A DNA stretch of 64,000 nucleotides from Pedobacter antarcticus (GTDB lineage: Bacteria > Bacteroidota > Bacteroidia > Sphingobacteriales > Sphingobacteriaceae): positions 186,001 through 250,000 of the forward strand of contig NZ_FONS01000004.1 in NCBI RefSeq assembly GCF_900112985.1, given 5' to 3'. The stretch's first letter is position 1; each line of letters starts with the position of its first letter. The position numbers and the translations under genes are program-made. Below the pieces are notes generated by a model that searched no databases, was not told where the DNA came from, and saw only the letters and a program-made list of their open reading frames with translations. Below are positions 1-9,393 of the stretch, piece after piece.

Positions 1-77
1 AGAATATGTGCTTCAAGTTTGGCCATAGTTCCAATTGGCTGGTCATCGCTGTCAATAAGTATTACCTCTTCATTCAT
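1..77 (-). CDS. idi: isopentenyl-diphosphate delta-isomerase, N-terminal part (runs off window)
   Basis: Only the first 25 or so codons lie in the window. They read MNEEVILIDSDDQPIGTM followed by AKLEAH, which is the typical start of type I IPP isomerase (the V-L/V-D--D-PIG---K-EAH pattern). The enzyme interconverts isopentenyl and dimethylallyl diphosphate and so feeds carotenoid synthesis. The ATG at 77-75 lies inside the end of the upstream gene (8-base overlap), so translation is probably coupled. The catalytic Cys and Glu motifs lie outside the window, so the call rests on the N terminus and the carotenoid context. Confidence 0.75.
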   Translation of the reverse strand, partial: MNEEVILIDSDDQPIGTMAKLEAHI

Positions 78-576
78 ATTTTAGGCTCATTTTTTCTTGC
101 TCCGAACAATGTCTGGAAGTCGTTAAATATGCGACAATGTTCTGTTTTAATTTGTTATCCCGGACTGTATTCAAATGGGTGAGCAGGAATTTTTTGTCCT
201 GCTTCACCTGTTTATCATAACCCAGAAATTGGGGCAGATTCGTCTGAATAGTAAAACGTAAAAATCTCACTTCTATGTCTTTATCATCCTTTTTAACTGC
301 TTCTTCCAATAATAGCTTTCCTCTTTTAAAACTTTTGTATTTACTGAAAGGATTAAATCCATATTTAGCCTGCATCATTTCTGCAGCCCCCTTATAGCCA
401 ATATAAATAGCTGCAGAATTTTTATCTGCACCCTTAAGTAAATTCAAAAGCTGATCAGCCGACTTTTTACTGCTTGCTGATTGTGCATATAAGTCTCTTA
501 GCTGATTTATCTCCGGTTCAGCGAAAAGACTGAATCCTGACAAGAAAAGCGAAATTAAAAGACAGACTGTTTTCAT
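70..576 (-). CDS. secreted helical protein of the carotenoid operon
   Basis: A 168-residue protein with a clear Sec signal peptide (MKTVCLLISLFLSGFSLFA, cleavage near residue 19-20) and a helix-rich mature part that looks like one or two degenerate TPR-like units (roughly residues 50-140, with AAIYIGYKGAAEMMQAKYG and LLLEEAVKKDDKDIEVRF). Its start overlaps the crtB stop by 4 bases (ATGA type) and its end overlaps idi, so it is embedded in the carotenoid operon. I do not recognise a named family or an enzyme motif. A periplasmic role linked to carotenoid placement or the cell envelope is only inference from position. Confidence 0.85.
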   Translation of the reverse strand: MKTVCLLISLFLSGFSLFAEPEINQLRDLYAQSASSKKSADQLLNLLKGADKNSAAIYIGYKGAAEMMQAKYGFNPFSKYKSFKRGKLLLEEAVKKDDKDIEVRFLRFTIQTNLPQFLGYDKQVKQDKKFLLTHLNTVRDNKLKQNIVAYLTTSRHCSEQEKMSLKYE

Positions 577-1409
577 ATAATATTCATTTTAAAACGGATG
601 ATTGAGTCAAACATAAGCCCAAATTTATGAGTATTTGAGATTCTTATCCGTTTTGCCATGACTTTTTCTGCAGAAGCATTTTTTATCTTGTTGAAGAGTT
701 CCTTGTAATACAGGTATGCCAGATAAACACCATTTCTGGACGTGCTGGGTAACTTTCGAATTCCGGCCAGGGCTTCGGTGAATTCTGCTTCAATTTCCTC
801 TTCAATCCGCTTTTTCTCTAAGTTTGAAAATTCTGCCAGATTAACATGTGGAAAGTAAGTTCTGCTTAAATTATAGTAATCTGCATTGACGTCCCGTAAA
901 AAGTTTACCTTCTGGAATGCAGAACCGAGCTTCATTGCAGATAGTTTTAAAGCTTCATATTGTTGGGTGTCACCACCTGTAAAAACCTGAAGACACATTA
1001 ACCCGACGACTTGTGCTGAACCCAGGATATACTGGTCATACTTTTCGGGTGTGTACTCATGCTTTTCCAGATCCATCTCCATACTTTTCAAAAACAGATC
1101 GATTAACTGATGTTCGATTCCATATTTATTTACTACCTGTTGGAATGAATTGATAACAGGATTAAGACTTATGCCGTGTGCGATACCCTCAAAGCAATCT
1201 TGTCTGAATTTGGTCAATAGAAATGCTTTATCGTAAGCATGAAAGCTATCTACAATTTCATCTGCCAATCTTACAAAACCATAGATGGCATAGATTGGGT
1301 CACGTAGTTTCTTGTCCAGGAAATAAATGCCCAGGGAAAAACTCGTGCTGTAACGCTTTGTTGTCATTTTACTGCATTCCGCAGATAGTTTATCAAATAT
1401 CTCTTTCAT
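573..1409 (-). CDS. crtB: phytoene synthase
   Basis: A 278-residue squalene/phytoene synthase family protein that would condense two geranylgeranyl diphosphates to phytoene in the cytosol or at the membrane. Both Asp-rich Mg-diphosphate motifs are visible: DEIVD at residues 50-54 and DVNAD near residue 175, the latter in the family context FQKVNFLRDVNADYYNL. Length is normal for bacterial CrtB. It overlaps crtI by 17 bases upstream and the secreted helical protein by 4 bases downstream, consistent with one polycistronic, coupled transcript. A diapophytoene synthase (CrtM) is less likely given the crtI/carH setting. Confidence 0.93.
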   Translation of the reverse strand: MKEIFDKLSAECSKMTTKRYSTSFSLGIYFLDKKLRDPIYAIYGFVRLADEIVDSFHAYDKAFLLTKFRQDCFEGIAHGISLNPVINSFQQVVNKYGIEHQLIDLFLKSMEMDLEKHEYTPEKYDQYILGSAQVVGLMCLQVFTGGDTQQYEALKLSAMKLGSAFQKVNFLRDVNADYYNLSRTYFPHVNLAEFSNLEKKRIEEEIEAEFTEALAGIRKLPSTSRNGVYLAYLYYKELFNKIKNASAEKVMAKRIRISNTHKFGLMFDSIIRFKMNII

Positions 1410-2901
1410 AGTCGGACTTTAGATACTTTATAAGTTGTTTGGCGGCGATATTACCAGAGATAATTGAAGGTGGTACACCCGGACCTGGTACAGTAAGCTG
1501 TCCGGCATAAAACAAACTCGGGATCTTTTTATTTTTAAGTGTCGGTTTAAGGTTGGCAGTTTGCATTAAAGTATTGGCAAGACCATAGGCATTACCTTTA
1601 TAAGAATTGTAATCGGCAATGAAATCAGAAACACAATAACTTTTTTTATAATCTATATGTTTTCGGACAGGGGTATCTGTGTACCGTTCCAGACGGTCCA
1701 TCATTAAATCAAAATAAATAGCTCTTGTCTCTTCGATGTCATCCAGGCCGGGAGCAAGGGGCATCAGCACAAAAAGGTTTTCATGACCTTCTGGTGCAAT
1801 TCCGGAGTCGGTCTTGGAGGGGCAGCAAACGTAAAACAGAGGTTTTGTCGGCCATTTAGGGTCTTTATAAATTTCACGCGCATGAACTTTAAGATCCTCG
1901 TCAAAAAATAATGTGTGATGTTTTAATCTTTGAATACTGGTATTCAATCCGATGTAAAAAATAAGACATGATGGAGCAAAGACCTTTTTATCCCAATAAT
2001 TCTCCGGATAATTTCTAAGCTTAGGCGCGAGTAATTTTTCTTCTGTATGATGGTAATCTGCAGTAGAGATAATTCCCTGATACTGCCTAAAACCCTGGCT
2101 TGAAGTTAATCCTCTAAGTGATTTCCCCTCGGTTTCTATTTGAGTAACAGTTTCATTGGTAAAAAAACGAGCGCCCCGCTCTTCGGCGACAGTTCTCATC
2201 GCATCAATGACTTTACCAAAGCCACCTTTTGGATACCATGTACCAAGTTTCAGCCCCGCATAATTCATCAGACTGTATAATGCCGGCGTATCTTCGGGCA
2301 TGGCACCAAGAAACAGCACTGGAAATTCCATCAGTGCGATCAACCGGGGATCTTTAAAATATTTTTTTACATGCGTACTGAAAGATGTGAATACCTGCAG
2401 TTTAAATAAACCACGGATCAGTTCTGTATCTGCAAATTCAAGAATGGAAAAACCAGGTTTATAAACAAGTTTTCCAATTCCAACCTGGTATTTATATTCG
2501 GCCTCGGCCAGAAACTTTTTTAATTTTACAGCGCTGCCGGCTTCAATAGTTTCAAAAAGATCACAGAGTTGCTGAAAATCAGCAGGAATGTCCAGTACAT
2601 CTTGTTCACCGAATACAAGTGTAAAACCAGGGTCCAGGAGCTCCAGTTCGTAAAAATCGGATGCTTTGTATCCAAAGTCATTAAAAAACTTCTCAAATAC
2701 ATCAGGCATCCAATACCAGCTCGGTCCCATGTCAAAGATGTAACCGTTATCTGTTTTTAACTGACGTGCACGGCCACCGACGCTTTCGTTTTTTTCGTAA
2801 ACGTCGGGCTGATAGCCAGCTTTGGCCATATATGCTGCTGCACTTATTCCGGCGAAACCCGATCCAATGATAGCTACTGCTGGTTTTGTTTTAATTGACA
2901 T
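1393..2901 (-). CDS. crtI: phytoene desaturase
   Basis: A 502-residue FAD-dependent carotenoid desaturase. The N terminus carries the dinucleotide-binding motif GSGFAG (residues 13-18) followed by the ADP-binding acid in VYEKNESVGGRA. The C terminus has the CrtI signature GQLTVPGPGVPPSIISG. It would introduce the conjugated double bonds of phytoene, typically giving lycopene. Its start overlaps the regulator gene by 11 bases and its end overlaps crtB, so it is the second gene of the operon. The paralogous CrtD-type 1-hydroxycarotenoid desaturase is possible but less likely beside crtB. Confidence 0.93.
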   Translation of the reverse strand: MSIKTKPAVAIIGSGFAGISAAAYMAKAGYQPDVYEKNESVGGRARQLKTDNGYIFDMGPSWYWMPDVFEKFFNDFGYKASDFYELELLDPGFTLVFGEQDVLDIPADFQQLCDLFETIEAGSAVKLKKFLAEAEYKYQVGIGKLVYKPGFSILEFADTELIRGLFKLQVFTSFSTHVKKYFKDPRLIALMEFPVLFLGAMPEDTPALYSLMNYAGLKLGTWYPKGGFGKVIDAMRTVAEERGARFFTNETVTQIETEGKSLRGLTSSQGFRQYQGIISTADYHHTEEKLLAPKLRNYPENYWDKKVFAPSCLIFYIGLNTSIQRLKHHTLFFDEDLKVHAREIYKDPKWPTKPLFYVCCPSKTDSGIAPEGHENLFVLMPLAPGLDDIEETRAIYFDLMMDRLERYTDTPVRKHIDYKKSYCVSDFIADYNSYKGNAYGLANTLMQTANLKPTLKNKKIPSLFYAGQLTVPGPGVPPSIISGNIAAKQLIKYLKSDYERDI

Positions 2902-3790
2902 CGGCTAAATGAGTTAAAGTATTCTCGAAATCTTCTATAGATTGAAACCAATTGACATTTTCTGCTAACTTGACCTGGTTTAACAGCTTTCCGTTGCCCG
3001 CCAGATGTATTCGGGAGTCGGCAAAACTCGTACTTAATTTATTCAGGTAGCTTTCTGCCTCCTGAGCGGATCTTGAACGAACCATAAATAGCAGCAGGTG
3101 CTCACATTGATTATGTGCCATCGCACTTTTAATGGATTCAAGCGGAACTTTTCCGCCCAGAAAGATAACCCGCTGTCCATGTCGTTTTAAAATATAATGG
3201 GCAAATAATAAACCGATATCATGGTCTTCATCTTCCGGCAAAAACAGTAGCCATGAAGAAGTTGATTTAAGCTTAACATTTACTTTACCTATTGCCGCGA
3301 AAATCTTCTGCCGGATCAGATGAGATAAAAAATGCTCCTGAGCAGGACAGATTTGATCACTCCGCCACATTAAACCGAGACGAACAAGCATTGGATAGAT
3401 GACCTGTTTATAAGTACAGATCATACCATGCTCAACAATGCATTTGGAAATTAGTTTATCAAATTTTAACTCATTATAAACAAGACCGAACTTAAGTAAC
3501 TGCGATATATAATATTCATAAGTTGAATCTGGAGAGATTGTATAGTCAATCTCCTTTTTTAGCAACTTTTCCAGTTCGGAATCTGAAAGAGCACAGACCT
3601 GTGAAATTTTCATTCCCGATTGGTTTAGCGAAACAATGTTTAGTAGCCTGCGCAAATGCCGGTCATTGTAAAGCCTTGTATTACCGGCGGTACGCATTGG
3701 TTCGAGCGCCTGATAACGCCTCTCCCAAATTCTGATGGTGTCTACGTGGATGCCGGATAACTGTTCAAGATCAGAAATAGAGTATGTCAT
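2891..3790 (-). CDS. MerR-family regulator with B12-binding domain (CarH/LitR-like photoreceptor)
   Basis: A 299-residue protein. Residues 1-70 are a MerR winged helix (YSISDLEQLSGIHVDTIRIWERRY). Residues about 90-165 form the four-helix bundle, and about 175-290 the Rossmann-type cobalamin domain. Two cobalamin-photoreceptor signatures are present: W142-x9-E152-H153 and E188-x-H190-x-x-G193, where H190 is the expected lower axial ligand. In CarH proteins the dark tetramer with adenosylcobalamin represses carotenoid genes and light disassembles it. It heads the carotenoid operon, so autoregulation of the whole operon is likely. Residue 143, just after the Trp, is Arg rather than the His reported in Thermus CarH. 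Confidence 0.9.
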   Translation of the reverse strand: MTYSISDLEQLSGIHVDTIRIWERRYQALEPMRTAGNTRLYNDRHLRRLLNIVSLNQSGMKISQVCALSDSELEKLLKKEIDYTISPDSTYEYYISQLLKFGLVYNELKFDKLISKCIVEHGMICTYKQVIYPMLVRLGLMWRSDQICPAQEHFLSHLIRQKIFAAIGKVNVKLKSTSSWLLFLPEDEDHDIGLLFAHYILKRHGQRVIFLGGKVPLESIKSAMAHNQCEHLLLFMVRSRSAQEAESYLNKLSTSFADSRIHLAGNGKLLNQVKLAENVNWFQSIEDFENTLTHLADVN

Positions 3791-3798
3791 TTATATTT

Positions 3799-3829
3799 TG
3801 TCCATATTTTTAGCGATGAAATATAGACA
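3799..3829. promoter_or_regulatory. 31-bp dyad, likely operator of the MerR/B12 regulator
   Basis: Left arm TGTCCATATTT (3799-3809) and right arm AAATATAGACA (3819-3829) are inverted repeats matching at 10 of 11 positions with a 9-base spacer. The dyad ends 8 bases before the start codon of the MerR-type gene at 3790, where a bound repressor would block transcription or early elongation. MerR-type and CarH-type proteins bind such dyads, so this regulator is the obvious candidate ligand. Binding is inferred, not shown. Confidence 0.6.
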
Positions 3830-4074
3830 AATAAAATGAATATTTGTTCTGGGCGTTGTTTTTAGCGCATTAAATTCGACCTTACATAAAAGGAGATAAC
3901 CGCTACAGCAGTCATCAGCCCTTGGTTTTCGAGGGAAATAAAATAAAATTATGTTTACTTGTACCCAATAAGTGTACATTTATCAGTGTCGTGTTATTTT
4001 ATTTAAACGCTTTGGTCCGGAAGTTTTTAATCTTCCTAGGATAGAGGCATGTTTTGAATTGTAATTACTATAAA

Positions 4075-4980
4075 ATGAACCAAAATATAAACTTGAACTC
4101 CGCCGGATTCCGCTTCCGGCAGGCGATGCAAAGGGAAAAACCCTTGCAAATAGTGGGGGCGATTAATGCAAATCACGCGCTTTTGGCCAGCCAGGCTGGA
4201 TTTAATGCCATTTATTTATCTGGGGGCGGTGTTGCTGCCGGATCATTGGGTATTCCAGATTTGGGCATTACAACTCTGGAAGATATTTTAATTGATATTA
4301 ACCGGATCACTAATGTGACAGATACTCCCTTACTGGTAGATGTTGACACTGGTTTTGGCCCTTCTGCGTTCAATGTGGCAAGAACTGTCAAATCTTTAAT
4401 TAAAGCCGGTGCAGCTGCTCTCCATATCGAAGACCAGGTTGGTGCCAAACGTTGTGGTCACAGGCCTGGTAAGGAGGTGGTTAGCAAAAGCGAAATGTCA
4501 GACCGGATCAAGGCGGCTGCAGATGCAAGAACTGATCAACACTTTGTACTTGGGGCAAGAACAGATGCTTTTGCCAGCGAAGGGCTGGAGGCTACATTGG
4601 ATCGGGCAGTGGCTTATGCGGAGGCTGGTGCAGATTTTATTTTTGCCGAAGCGGTACATAACCTTGTTGATTATCAGAAATTTGTCGATGCAACCGGTAT
4701 TCCCGTACTGGCGAACATTACGGAGTTTGGTATGATTCCGATGTATACTGTCGCCCAACTTGAACAAGCTGGTGTCGGGCTGGTGCTTTATCCTTTATCG
4801 GCTTTCCGTGCTGCTAACCGTGCTGCCCAGAATGTATATACTCATATTCGTCAGGACGGAACACAAGCTGCGGTAATAGACACCATGCAAACCAGAGAGC
4901 AGCTTTATCAAAGCATTGGCTACTACGCCTATGAAGAAAAATTAGATCAATTATTTAAACAGAATAAAGATGTCAAATAA
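4075..4980 (+). CDS. prpB: methylisocitrate lyase
   Basis: A 302-residue isocitrate lyase/PEP mutase superfamily enzyme that splits 2-methylisocitrate into pyruvate and succinate, the last step of the methylcitrate cycle. It carries the catalytic loop AKRCGH (catalytic Cys near residue 127), the metal-binding VDVDTGFG and the HIEDQ strand. I chose the ATG at 4075; an in-frame TTG at 4054 would add seven unlikely residues. Its stop overlaps the prpC start (4970), so prpB and prpC are co-translated. PEP mutase-like alternatives are excluded by the prpC and prpD neighbours. Confidence 0.93.
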   Translation: MNQNINLNSAGFRFRQAMQREKPLQIVGAINANHALLASQAGFNAIYLSGGGVAAGSLGIPDLGITTLEDILIDINRITNVTDTPLLVDVDTGFGPSAFNVARTVKSLIKAGAAALHIEDQVGAKRCGHRPGKEVVSKSEMSDRIKAAADARTDQHFVLGARTDAFASEGLEATLDRAVAYAEAGADFIFAEAVHNLVDYQKFVDATGIPVLANITEFGMIPMYTVAQLEQAGVGLVLYPLSAFRAANRAAQNVYTHIRQDGTQAAVIDTMQTREQLYQSIGYYAYEEKLDQLFKQNKDVK

Positions 4981-6124
4981 CCAGGAACCAGGAACATTCA
5001 AGCCGAAGAAAAGTGTAGCGCTTTCCGGCGTCACGGCTGGTAATACAGCCTTATGCAGTGTCGGTAAAAGTGGTAATGATTTGCATTATCGAGGATACAA
5101 TATTCTTGATCTCGCAGAAGGTGCGGAATTTGAAGAAGTTGCTTATTTGCTTATTTATGGCGCATTGCCCAATAAGGCGCAGTTATCAACTTATAAAACC
5201 AAGCTCCGGTCCTTAAGAGGCTTACCAATATCGGTTAAAAAGATTTTGGAACAAATTCCAGCTTCTGCTCACCCAATGGATGTTATGCGCTCCACCGTAT
5301 CTGCGTTTGGAAGTATACAGCCCGAAAAAGACGATCATAATCTTGCTGGTTCCCGGGATATAGCCGACAAATTACTTGCATGTTTTAGCTCAGCATTATT
5401 GTATTGGTATCATTTTTCCCATAATGGTAAAAAGATAGAAGTAGAAACTGACGATGATAGTATCGGTGGTCATTTCCTTCATCTGTTGCACGGGAAAAAG
5501 CCTGATGCCTCCTGGGAGAAAGCCATGCAGATTTCGTTGAATCTTTATGCCGAACATGAATTTAATGCTTCGACGTTTACGGCTCGTGTTATTGCGGGAA
5601 CGGGTTCGGATATTTATTCTGCAATAACCGGTGCAATTGGTGCTTTGCGAGGGCCTAAGCACGGTGGGGCAAATGAGGTTGCATATGATATTCAAAGCCG
5701 TTATGGATCCGAGGAAGAGGCCGAGAAAGATATATTAGAACGTCTGGCCAGAAAAGAAGTTATCATTGGTTTCGGGCACCCGGTTTATACGATTTCGGAT
5801 CCCCGAAATGAAGTAATAAAAGGAGTTGCAAAAAGGTTATCTGAAGAAGCGGGTGACCTTTTGCTGTTTAACGTTGCAGAGCGGTTGGAAACGTTAATGT
5901 GGGATGAAAAGAAAATGTTTCCTAACCTTGACTGGTTCTCCGCAGTTTCCTATCACCTGATGGGTGTACCCACTTTATTATTCACCCCGCTATTCGTTGT
6001 ATCCAGAGTTACAGGTTGGAGCGCACATATTATTGAACAGCGTCAGGATGGAAAAATTATCCGTCCAAGTGCAAATTATGTCGGTCCAGAAAATAGAAGT
6101 TTTACTCCAATTGAAAAAAGATAA
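4970..6124 (+). CDS. prpC: 2-methylcitrate synthase
   Basis: A 384-residue type II-like citrate synthase family protein that condenses propionyl-CoA with oxaloacetate. Visible active-site pieces are the HPMDVMR segment, the PKHGGANE loop, the catalytic His region GFGHPVYT and the C-terminal Asp region ([17 protein letters not shown]). The length fits PrpC, which is shorter than the 430-residue housekeeping citrate synthases. It lies between prpB (11-base overlap) and prpD (4-base gap), which decides methylcitrate over citrate synthase. Confidence 0.93.
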   Translation: MSNNQEPGTFKPKKSVALSGVTAGNTALCSVGKSGNDLHYRGYNILDLAEGAEFEEVAYLLIYGALPNKAQLSTYKTKLRSLRGLPISVKKILEQIPASAHPMDVMRSTVSAFGSIQPEKDDHNLAGSRDIADKLLACFSSALLYWYHFSHNGKKIEVETDDDSIGGHFLHLLHGKKPDASWEKAMQISLNLYAEHEFNASTFTARVIAGTGSDIYSAITGAIGALRGPKHGGANEVAYDIQSRYGSEEEAEKDILERLARKEVIIGFGHPVYTISDPRNEVIKGVAKRLSEEAGDLLLFNVAERLETLMWDEKKMFPNLDWFSAVSYHLMGVPTLLFTPLFVVSRVTGWSAHIIEQRQDGKIIRPSANYVGPENRSFTPIEKR

Positions 6125-6128
6125 GAAT

Positions 6129-7580
6129 ATGTCATCACACATTTCAAACGAAAGGCCGCAACCAGATCAGGTACTGACCGATATCGTAGACTATGTTTTA
6201 AATTATGAAATCACAAATGAACTTGCCTGGAAAACCGCGCATTATTGTTTGTTAGATACTTTAGGCTGCGGTTTTGAAGCACTAACTTACCCGGCTTGTA
6301 CCAAATTATTAGGACCAGTAGTAAAAGGAACTGTAGTTCCGAATGGAGCGAAAGTTCCCGGTACCCAATTTCAGTTAGATCCGATTCAGGCGGCATTCAA
6401 TATAGGAACAATAGTCCGCTGGCTTGATTTTAACGACACCTGGCTTGCTGCAGAATGGGGGCATCCTTCAGATAATCTGGGTGGAATATTGGCCACGGCA
6501 GATTGGTTATCCCGAACTGCGGTGGCACAGGGGAAGTCTGCAATAACTATGAAAGTTGTTCTTGATGCGATGGTTCGTGCCCATGAAATTCAAGGTGTAC
6601 TGGCATTGGAAAATTCTTTCAATAAAGTTGGGCTGGATCATGTGCTGCTGGTAAAAGTCGCGTCTACTGCGGTAGTAGGCAGGCTGATTGGTTTAAATAG
6701 AGATGAGCTCATCAATGCCGTTAGTCTGGCTTTCGTCGACGGGCAATCGCTACGCACTTACAGGCATTCGCCCAATACGGGCAGCCGCAAATCATGGGCA
6801 GCAGGAGATGCAACTTCCAGAGCAGTAAAACTTGCTTTAATAGCACAGACCGGAGAAATGGGATATCCGTCGGTATTAACGGCGAAAACCTGGGGATTCT
6901 ATGATGTTTCCTTTAAAGGAAATGAATTTAAATTTCAGCGTGGTTATGGTTCGTATGTTATGGAAAACGTACTGTTTAAAATCTCTTTTCCCGCAGAATT
7001 CCACTCACAAACTGGTGTAGAAGCTGCGATGACAATCTTTACACGTCTAGGAGTTCTGGGTAAGACTGCAGAAGATATTCAAAGTATCACCATAAGAACA
7101 CACGAGGCAGCAATTCGTATCATCGACAAAAAGGGACCACTTGATAATCCAGCAGACAGGGATCATTGTATCCAGTATATGGTAGCAGTTCCGTTAATTT
7201 TTGGCAGGCTAACTGCCGGGGATTATGAAGACCATATTGCAGCCGATCCCAGGATAGATATATTAAGAGATAAAATTGAATGTGTAGAAGACCCTCAATT
7301 TACTAAAGACTACCATGATCCACAGAAACGTTCTATAGCAAATGCCCTCACTGTGACTTTTCAAGACGGTACAGTACTGGAGGAAGTCGTTGTTGAATAT
7401 CCTATCGGACACCGTTTGCGCCGTGAAGAGGGAATGCCTGAACTGATTAAAAAATTCAGAATTAACCTGGCCAGAAGATTCCCGGAAAAACAGCAGCAGT
7501 CTATTCTGAGTCTTGCACTCGATTACGAAAGGCTGTTGGAAACACCGGTTAATGAATTTATCGACCTACTCGAGATTTAA
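6129..7580 (+). CDS. prpD: 2-methylcitrate dehydratase
   Basis: A 483-residue MmgE/PrpD family protein that dehydrates 2-methylcitrate to methylaconitate in an iron-sulfur-independent way; an aconitase is then needed for rehydration. Recognisable segments are the N-terminal [23 protein letters not shown] and the [15 protein letters not shown] loop. The length matches classical PrpD. The open frame runs further upstream inside prpC, but the ATG at 6129, 4 bases after the prpC stop, gives the standard N terminus. A terminator follows directly, so prpBCD is one transcription unit. Confidence 0.93.
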   Translation: MSSHISNERPQPDQVLTDIVDYVLNYEITNELAWKTAHYCLLDTLGCGFEALTYPACTKLLGPVVKGTVVPNGAKVPGTQFQLDPIQAAFNIGTIVRWLDFNDTWLAAEWGHPSDNLGGILATADWLSRTAVAQGKSAITMKVVLDAMVRAHEIQGVLALENSFNKVGLDHVLLVKVASTAVVGRLIGLNRDELINAVSLAFVDGQSLRTYRHSPNTGSRKSWAAGDATSRAVKLALIAQTGEMGYPSVLTAKTWGFYDVSFKGNEFKFQRGYGSYVMENVLFKISFPAEFHSQTGVEAAMTIFTRLGVLGKTAEDIQSITIRTHEAAIRIIDKKGPLDNPADRDHCIQYMVAVPLIFGRLTAGDYEDHIAADPRIDILRDKIECVEDPQFTKDYHDPQKRSIANALTVTFQDGTVLEEVVVEYPIGHRLRREEGMPELIKKFRINLARRFPEKQQQSILSLALDYERLLETPVNEFIDLLEI

Positions 7581-7613
7581 GGCGTTAAATTTCTTATTCC
7601 ATATATAAAAGAG

Positions 7614-7638
7614 GATGCCTGTAAAGGCATCTTTTTTT
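7614..7638 (+). terminator. intrinsic terminator after prpD
   Basis: GATGCC (7614-7619), a 6-base loop, GGCATC (7626-7631) and a run of seven T. It lies 33 bases after the prpD stop and ends the prpBCD transcript. Confidence 0.8.
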
Positions 7639-7822
7639 ATATATAAAAATGCAGTCTAACTCCCGATTGTTTTTGTTTTCCTTTTCCAGGGGCGGCCATT
7701 TTTTTAGCTGAATAACTACGATGCGCTGGAGTGATTTTAATTTGTATCAATTAAATATTTGTTTGGCGTGATGCGATACGCACTTCCTGAATATAAGTCA
7801 CTAGATTTGTTTTTTTTATGTT

Positions 7823-9343
7823 ATGATCACGGAAAGAATATTGAAGAGTGAATTAGCCGCCAAGGTGATTACTCCTGCACAGGCTGCTGCTTTTTTTAAA
7901 GATAAGATGGTAGTTGCATCCAGTGGCTTCACTAAAGCCGGAGATAGTAAAGCTGTTTTAACCGCACTGGCAGAACGTGCAAAGTTGGATCCTTTAAAAG
8001 TTACATTGATTACAGGTGCATCCCTGGGGCATGGCACTGATGGTATTCTAGCAGATGCCCATGCGATTTCATTACGTCTGCCATTTCAGGTTGATACGAT
8101 TATGAGAAGGGCCATTAATTCGGGTGAAGTGTTGTTTATTGATCAGCATTTGGGTGAGACAGCTAATTTGCTCAAAGCCAATAATTTCCCTAAAATAGAT
8201 ATTGCTATACTCGAAGCAATCTGTATTGAGCAGGACGGCAGTATAGTACCCACTACTTCGGTCGGGAATTCGGCGTCTTTTGCTGCACTTGCTGATAAAA
8301 TAATTATAGAAATCAATACAGAGATCCCTTTTTCACTGAAAGGTGTCCACGATATTTTCTCCCCGGGTGACTATCCTGACCGCAGGGAAATACCAATTGT
8401 AAATGCTGCGAGCCGGATTGGCCAGGGAACTATTCCGCTGGATACCGACAAGATTATCGGGATTGTATTTACCAATATTAAAGATAGTCCCGCCGATATT
8501 GCTCCTCAGGATGAGGTGACAGCTGTCATTGCTAGACATATTGTTGATTTTTTTACAACGGAAGTGGAAAAGGGTAATCTCACCAATTCTTTACTTCCGC
8601 TGCAGGCAGGCATCGGTAAGGTGGCTAATGCTGTCCTTCGTGGATTTCTGGAAAGTGATTTTGAAGGATTGACGATGTATTCTGAGGTGCTGCAGGATAG
8701 TACATTCGACTTGCTGGATTCCGGGAAGATGACCTTCGCATCTGGCTCTTCAATAACGGTATCTTCGGATTATTACGAACATATCTTTAATGACTTTAGT
8801 ATCTATAAAGACAAAATTGTTCTTCGTCCGCAGGATATCAGTAATGCAGCGGAAGTGATCCGCCGTCTGGGCGTAATTGCGATTAACACAGCACTGGAAT
8901 GCGATATTTATGGTAATGTTAATTCTACGCATATCGCAGGAACAAATATGATGAATGGAATTGGCGGTTCCGGGGATTTTGCACGTAACTCCTATCTTAG
9001 CATATTTGTGACCCAATCAGTCGCGAAAAATGAAACGATTTCACGTATCGTTCCGATGGTTTCACATGTCGATCATACAGAACATGATGTCGATATTATA
9101 GTAACTGAACACGGATTGGCTGATTTGCGCGGCCTTGCGCCAAGGCAGAGGGCAGAGGTGATTATTGAGCATTGCGCTCATCCGGATTATAAAGCTGAAC
9201 TGAAGTCTTATTTTGACAGAGCCTGCGCAAGGGGAGGACACACGCCCCATTTGCTCGAAGAAGCATTCAGTTGGTATACTTCATTAAGGCAGCACGGCAC
9301 TATGAAGCCGGTTTCTGCAGAAAAAGTCGAGTTTAGGGCTTAA
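7823..9343 (+). CDS. acetyl-CoA hydrolase/transferase family: succinate/propionyl-CoA (or acetate) CoA-transferase
   Basis: A 506-residue class I CoA-transferase. It has the family N-terminal half (VVASSGFTKAGDSKAV, LITGASLGHGTDG) and the catalytic-Glu segment MYSEVLQDSTFDL, then the C-terminal GSGDFARNSYLS and VDIIVTEHGLADLRGL blocks typical of the YgfH/AarC subgroup. Such enzymes move CoA between succinyl-, acetyl- and propionyl-CoA. Beside prpBCD it probably makes propionyl-CoA from propionate or recycles succinate formed by PrpB. A weak promoter -7-like TAGATTTG lies at 7802-7809. Exact substrates cannot be read from sequence. Confidence 0.85.
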   Translation: MITERILKSELAAKVITPAQAAAFFKDKMVVASSGFTKAGDSKAVLTALAERAKLDPLKVTLITGASLGHGTDGILADAHAISLRLPFQVDTIMRRAINSGEVLFIDQHLGETANLLKANNFPKIDIAILEAICIEQDGSIVPTTSVGNSASFAALADKIIIEINTEIPFSLKGVHDIFSPGDYPDRREIPIVNAASRIGQGTIPLDTDKIIGIVFTNIKDSPADIAPQDEVTAVIARHIVDFFTTEVEKGNLTNSLLPLQAGIGKVANAVLRGFLESDFEGLTMYSEVLQDSTFDLLDSGKMTFASGSSITVSSDYYEHIFNDFSIYKDKIVLRPQDISNAAEVIRRLGVIAINTALECDIYGNVNSTHIAGTNMMNGIGGSGDFARNSYLSIFVTQSVAKNETISRIVPMVSHVDHTEHDVDIIVTEHGLADLRGLAPRQRAEVIIEHCAHPDYKAELKSYFDRACARGGHTPHLLEEAFSWYTSLRQHGTMKPVSAEKVEFRA

Positions 9344-9393
9344 TTTAGCATGTATTCCGTAGAATGTTTAATTAGCTAAAATGAATCATAAAG

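Noticed and set aside
3791-3979. 62-residue minus-strand ORF upstream of the carH-like gene
   Set aside because: Its composition is not protein-like, it covers the operator dyad and the promoter region, and it has no start context.
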